Shown here: piece by piece, positions 61,532 through 64,000 of the stretch | Numbering within the stretch: the first letter of the stretch is position 1 | How the letters are laid out: the number at the start of each line of letters is the position of its first letter | DNA from: Alphaproteobacteria bacterium | GTDB lineage: Bacteria > Pseudomonadota > Alphaproteobacteria > UBA9655 | DNA: 64,000 nt | Assembly (NCBI GenBank): GCA_020049895.1 | Contig: JAGVLE010000003.1 | Span: forward strand, 1 to 64,000 | Direction of reading: 5' to 3' | The notes under the pieces: model-generated | What the model saw: only the letters and a program-made list of their open reading frames with translations | Database searches by the model: none | Told to the model about the DNA's origin: nothing | Program-made: the position numbers and the translations under genes

Positions 61532-62473
61532 CTACATTCGAAGGTCAATAAAAGCATGACGGCGAAGATCGCGAAGCTCTCGATTCGCAAGCAAGCCTAG
61601 TTTTTTCTCTGCAATAAGATTTTGTGCTTCCTCCTCAGAGAGCTCGGCTGCTTTTTCTGTTCCAGGTAACTTTTTTTCAATATACCCTATTATAATATAC
61701 CCTTGAGAGATTCGAATAGGTCTAGAAAGCATACCTGGATCCATATGATCAACGAATTCCCTAACTTCGGGAAGGAGTTGGTCTTCTGTAAGCCAGCCCA
61801 TGTCGCCTCCTTGTGCTGCGGTAGCGGCTTGGGAAAATTGTTGAGCTAGGGCTGCAAAATGGGCTCCCCTTTGAAGTTCTTCAATAAGGCGTTCAAGGTC
61901 AGCTTTGACTTGTTCTTCCTGTTCTGGAGTTTCAAAAGGTAGGACAATTTCTGCAAGATGGTATTGTGTTTTTGATTCTGTGTCTTTCCGCAGTTGGCGT
62001 TCGCGGGCAATTTCTATGTCAGAAATTTGCAGAGTGGGGGAATATTTTGCCCGGATGTATTCAATCCAGACAATGCTTGCCTTAATTTGATCATTAAGGG
62101 TTTTTAGAGGAATGCCATTCTCTTTCATAACCTTGTAAAGGTAATCTTTTGGCATTTCATTCGCTTGCTCAATACGGTTGATGGATTCTTTTACTCGAGC
62201 CTCATCGATAGTAAGTTGATAGAGCTCCCCTATGCCAAGTTGCAGCTGTTCATCAATTATGACCCTCAGCAATTGGTCTTTTATTTTATTCAAGTTTTCA
62301 GGGTTAGGCTTAAGTCCAGAACTTAAGGCAGCGAGGTGGAGCCGGTGGTTGAGATCGGTGTGCGTAATAATATTTTTGTTAACAACAGCAGCAATTCGAC
62401 TTTTTGTTGTCGGATCTGCATGCCCAGCTAGGGTGGTGGCAAATAAACTTAATATAATCATCATATAACGCAT
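61532..62473 (-). CDS. surA: SurA-like periplasmic peptidyl-prolyl isomerase/chaperone
   Basis: Signal peptide; RIAAVVNKNIITHTDLNHRL; parvulin domain 'AALAQQFSQAATAAQGGDMGWLTEDQLLPEVREFV'. Confidence 0.9.
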   Translation of the reverse strand: MRYMMIILSLFATTLAGHADPTTKSRIAAVVNKNIITHTDLNHRLHLAALSSGLKPNPENLNKIKDQLLRVIIDEQLQLGIGELYQLTIDEARVKESINRIEQANEMPKDYLYKVMKENGIPLKTLNDQIKASIVWIEYIRAKYSPTLQISDIEIARERQLRKDTESKTQYHLAEIVLPFETPEQEEQVKADLERLIEELQRGAHFAALAQQFSQAATAAQGGDMGWLTEDQLLPEVREFVDHMDPGMLSRPIRISQGYIIIGYIEKKLPGTEKAAELSEEEAQNLIAEKKLGLLANRELRDLRRHAFIDLRM

Positions 62474-62613
62474 GGGCGGGTAATGTCCTTATCACATACT
62501 CAATGGGCAATAATATAGGCCCTCTTATTCTTTTGGGAAATAGAATCTTTCTGCTCTTGAATTTTTTTTAAAACTAGATGATTCTCAGCCAGTATCTCTT
62601 ATCGGTTCGTAGA

Positions 62614-63732
62614 ATGAAAAAACTAACTTCCTACATTTTTGGTCAGCTTTTTTTTACAGTTATAGCCATTATTTTAGTTCTAAGTTCAATTATGTGGCTT
62701 GTTCAGTCACTCCGGTATGTTGAGTTGATTTCCAATAAAGGGATTCCGGTCCTTTTATTTTTAAAGATGTTAGTTTATCTTTTTCCAAATATTTTTGTTA
62801 TTACTATTCCTATAGCTATTCTTCTAGGAATTTTATTTATTTATAACAAACTTATTACGGATCATGAACTTGTCGTTATGCAAGCAGCCGGAGTCAGTCA
62901 GAAGCAATTAGTACGGCCAGTGCTATTGCTTGCCGGCGTGTTTACTGTTTTATTGTACTTCCTGACGCTTTATTTTTTGCCTTTTTCTTTTCGCAAACAT
63001 CGAGATATGGTCTTGTTACTCAAGCAAGAATCACTAACGAGTCTTATATCAGATGGGCAATTTAGCACTTTTAAGACGTATACGGTATATGCTCATCGTA
63101 AAGATAATAAGGGACAATTTTTTGGGGTTCTTTTGTTTGATGCAAGCCAGGCAGATAAATCTGTTTTTTTTATGGCTGAGAAAGGTATTCTTGTGAACAA
63201 AGGAAGTGGGGGATATCTTTTGCTCATTAATGGAAGTCGGCAAGAACAGGACTTAAAAACAAGCAAACCTTCTATTTTATATTTCGATCGCTATGTTATA
63301 GACCCAAAAAATACAGCTTTTGAAAATAAGCAGGAAATACGCTTACTCAAAGCGTATGAGCGTGGGACAGGAGAATTGCTAAATCCAACAGAACCGCTTG
63401 ATCCCGTGATGCAAAGGGATTTTGCAGTTGCGGCTCATCAAAGATTGATTTTTCCTCTGTATGCTTTGGTGTTTGGTTGTTTGGGGGCAAGTGTGTTGTT
63501 GTTAGGGTATTTCAATCGAAAAGGGCGAGCAGGAAGAATAACCCTAGCCTGTGGTATTGCACTACTTATTGAAGTCATTGAAATGATTTTGTTCCATGGT
63601 TGGGCTTATGGGAGTTTCATCATGTGGATTTGTTATGGAGTTGTTTTTGTTCCTTTATTTGTTTGTTTATACCTTCTTTTTTCAGGGGGAGCCTCTTTAC
63701 CCCAACTCTTCAATGAGTGGAGGAAGCCATGA
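62614..63732 (+). CDS. lptF: LPS export permease LptF (YjgP/YjgQ family)
   Basis: MKKLTSYIFGQLFFTVIAIILVLSSIMWLVQSLRYVELISNKGIPVLLFLKMLVYLFPNIFVITIPIAILLGILFIYNKLITDHELVVMQAAGVS. Confidence 0.93.
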   Translation: MKKLTSYIFGQLFFTVIAIILVLSSIMWLVQSLRYVELISNKGIPVLLFLKMLVYLFPNIFVITIPIAILLGILFIYNKLITDHELVVMQAAGVSQKQLVRPVLLLAGVFTVLLYFLTLYFLPFSFRKHRDMVLLLKQESLTSLISDGQFSTFKTYTVYAHRKDNKGQFFGVLLFDASQADKSVFFMAEKGILVNKGSGGYLLLINGSRQEQDLKTSKPSILYFDRYVIDPKNTAFENKQEIRLLKAYERGTGELLNPTEPLDPVMQRDFAVAAHQRLIFPLYALVFGCLGASVLLLGYFNRKGRAGRITLACGIALLIEVIEMILFHGWAYGSFIMWICYGVVFVPLFVCLYLLFSGGASLPQLFNEWRKP

Positions 63733-64000
63733 CTCCATTTTCTCTTCTTTCTCTCTATACGAGTAAACTCTTCTTAAAATGTTTTGGTGCAATGGCTCTT
63801 GGTTTGTACATCATCATTTTTATTTTTGATTTTGCAGAACTTCAAAGACAAACTTCTTTAAAAGATATGGCATTTTTAACAAAAATAGAAATGGTCTGCT
63901 TACGTACCCCTGTTTTTTTAGAGCAAGCGCTTCCTTTTTTAGTATTTATAGCTGCTCTTTTCATGTTTTGGAGAATGAGTCGCTCTTGCGAGCTTATTAT
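63729..64000 (+). CDS. lptG: LPS export permease LptG (YjgP/YjgQ family), truncated by right window edge
   Basis: Hand translation from ATG63729: MTPFSLLSLYTSKLFLKCFGAMALGLYIIIFIFDFAELQRQTSLKDMAFLTKIEMVCLRTPVFLEQALPFLVFIAALFMFWRMSRSCELII...; overlaps the lptF stop by 4 bp. Confidence 0.88.
   Translation, partial: MTPFSLLSLYTSKLFLKCFGAMALGLYIIIFIFDFAELQRQTSLKDMAFLTKIEMVCLRTPVFLEQALPFLVFIAALFMFWRMSRSCELI

Overview
The window is about 64 kb of a compact, AT-leaning bacterial chromosome. Gene order and protein content point to an alphaproteobacterium, e.g. ruvC-ruvA-ruvB-ybgC-tolQ-tolR-tolA, hslV-hslU, rplY-pth-ychF, ftsY-mtaB. My guess is a host-associated, Holosporales/Rickettsiales-like lineage; this is inference only. 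Most of the window is housekeeping: DNA repair, tRNA modification, envelope, LPS and lipid genes, with one tRNA-Leu(GAG). The unusual material lies between housekeeping genes. (i) There are many small ORFans with signal peptides, several Cys-rich, and two groups share a leader but differ in mature sequence. (ii) At two loci the 3' end of a housekeeping gene is duplicated downstream and flanks one of these small secreted-protein genes: rnd (87 bp, 1 mismatch) and an ABC exporter (44 bp, 3 mismatches). (iii) A decayed 3' half of tRNA-Arg and an IS5-type transposase pseudogene sit in the same rnd-rplY accessory interval. (iv) There is a 488-bp segment bounded by 39-bp inverted repeats. (v) A phage-derived holin/cell-wall-hydrolase/tail-like cassette lies next to hslU. 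(vi) The C-terminus of an RhlE-type helicase carries a 60-bp (20-aa) tandem repeat. (vii) A 14-bp x3 tandem repeat sits just after the start of a secreted Cys-rich ORF. Both window edges cut through genes that the supplied ORF track does not list. All calls come from reading the sequence; no database search was run.
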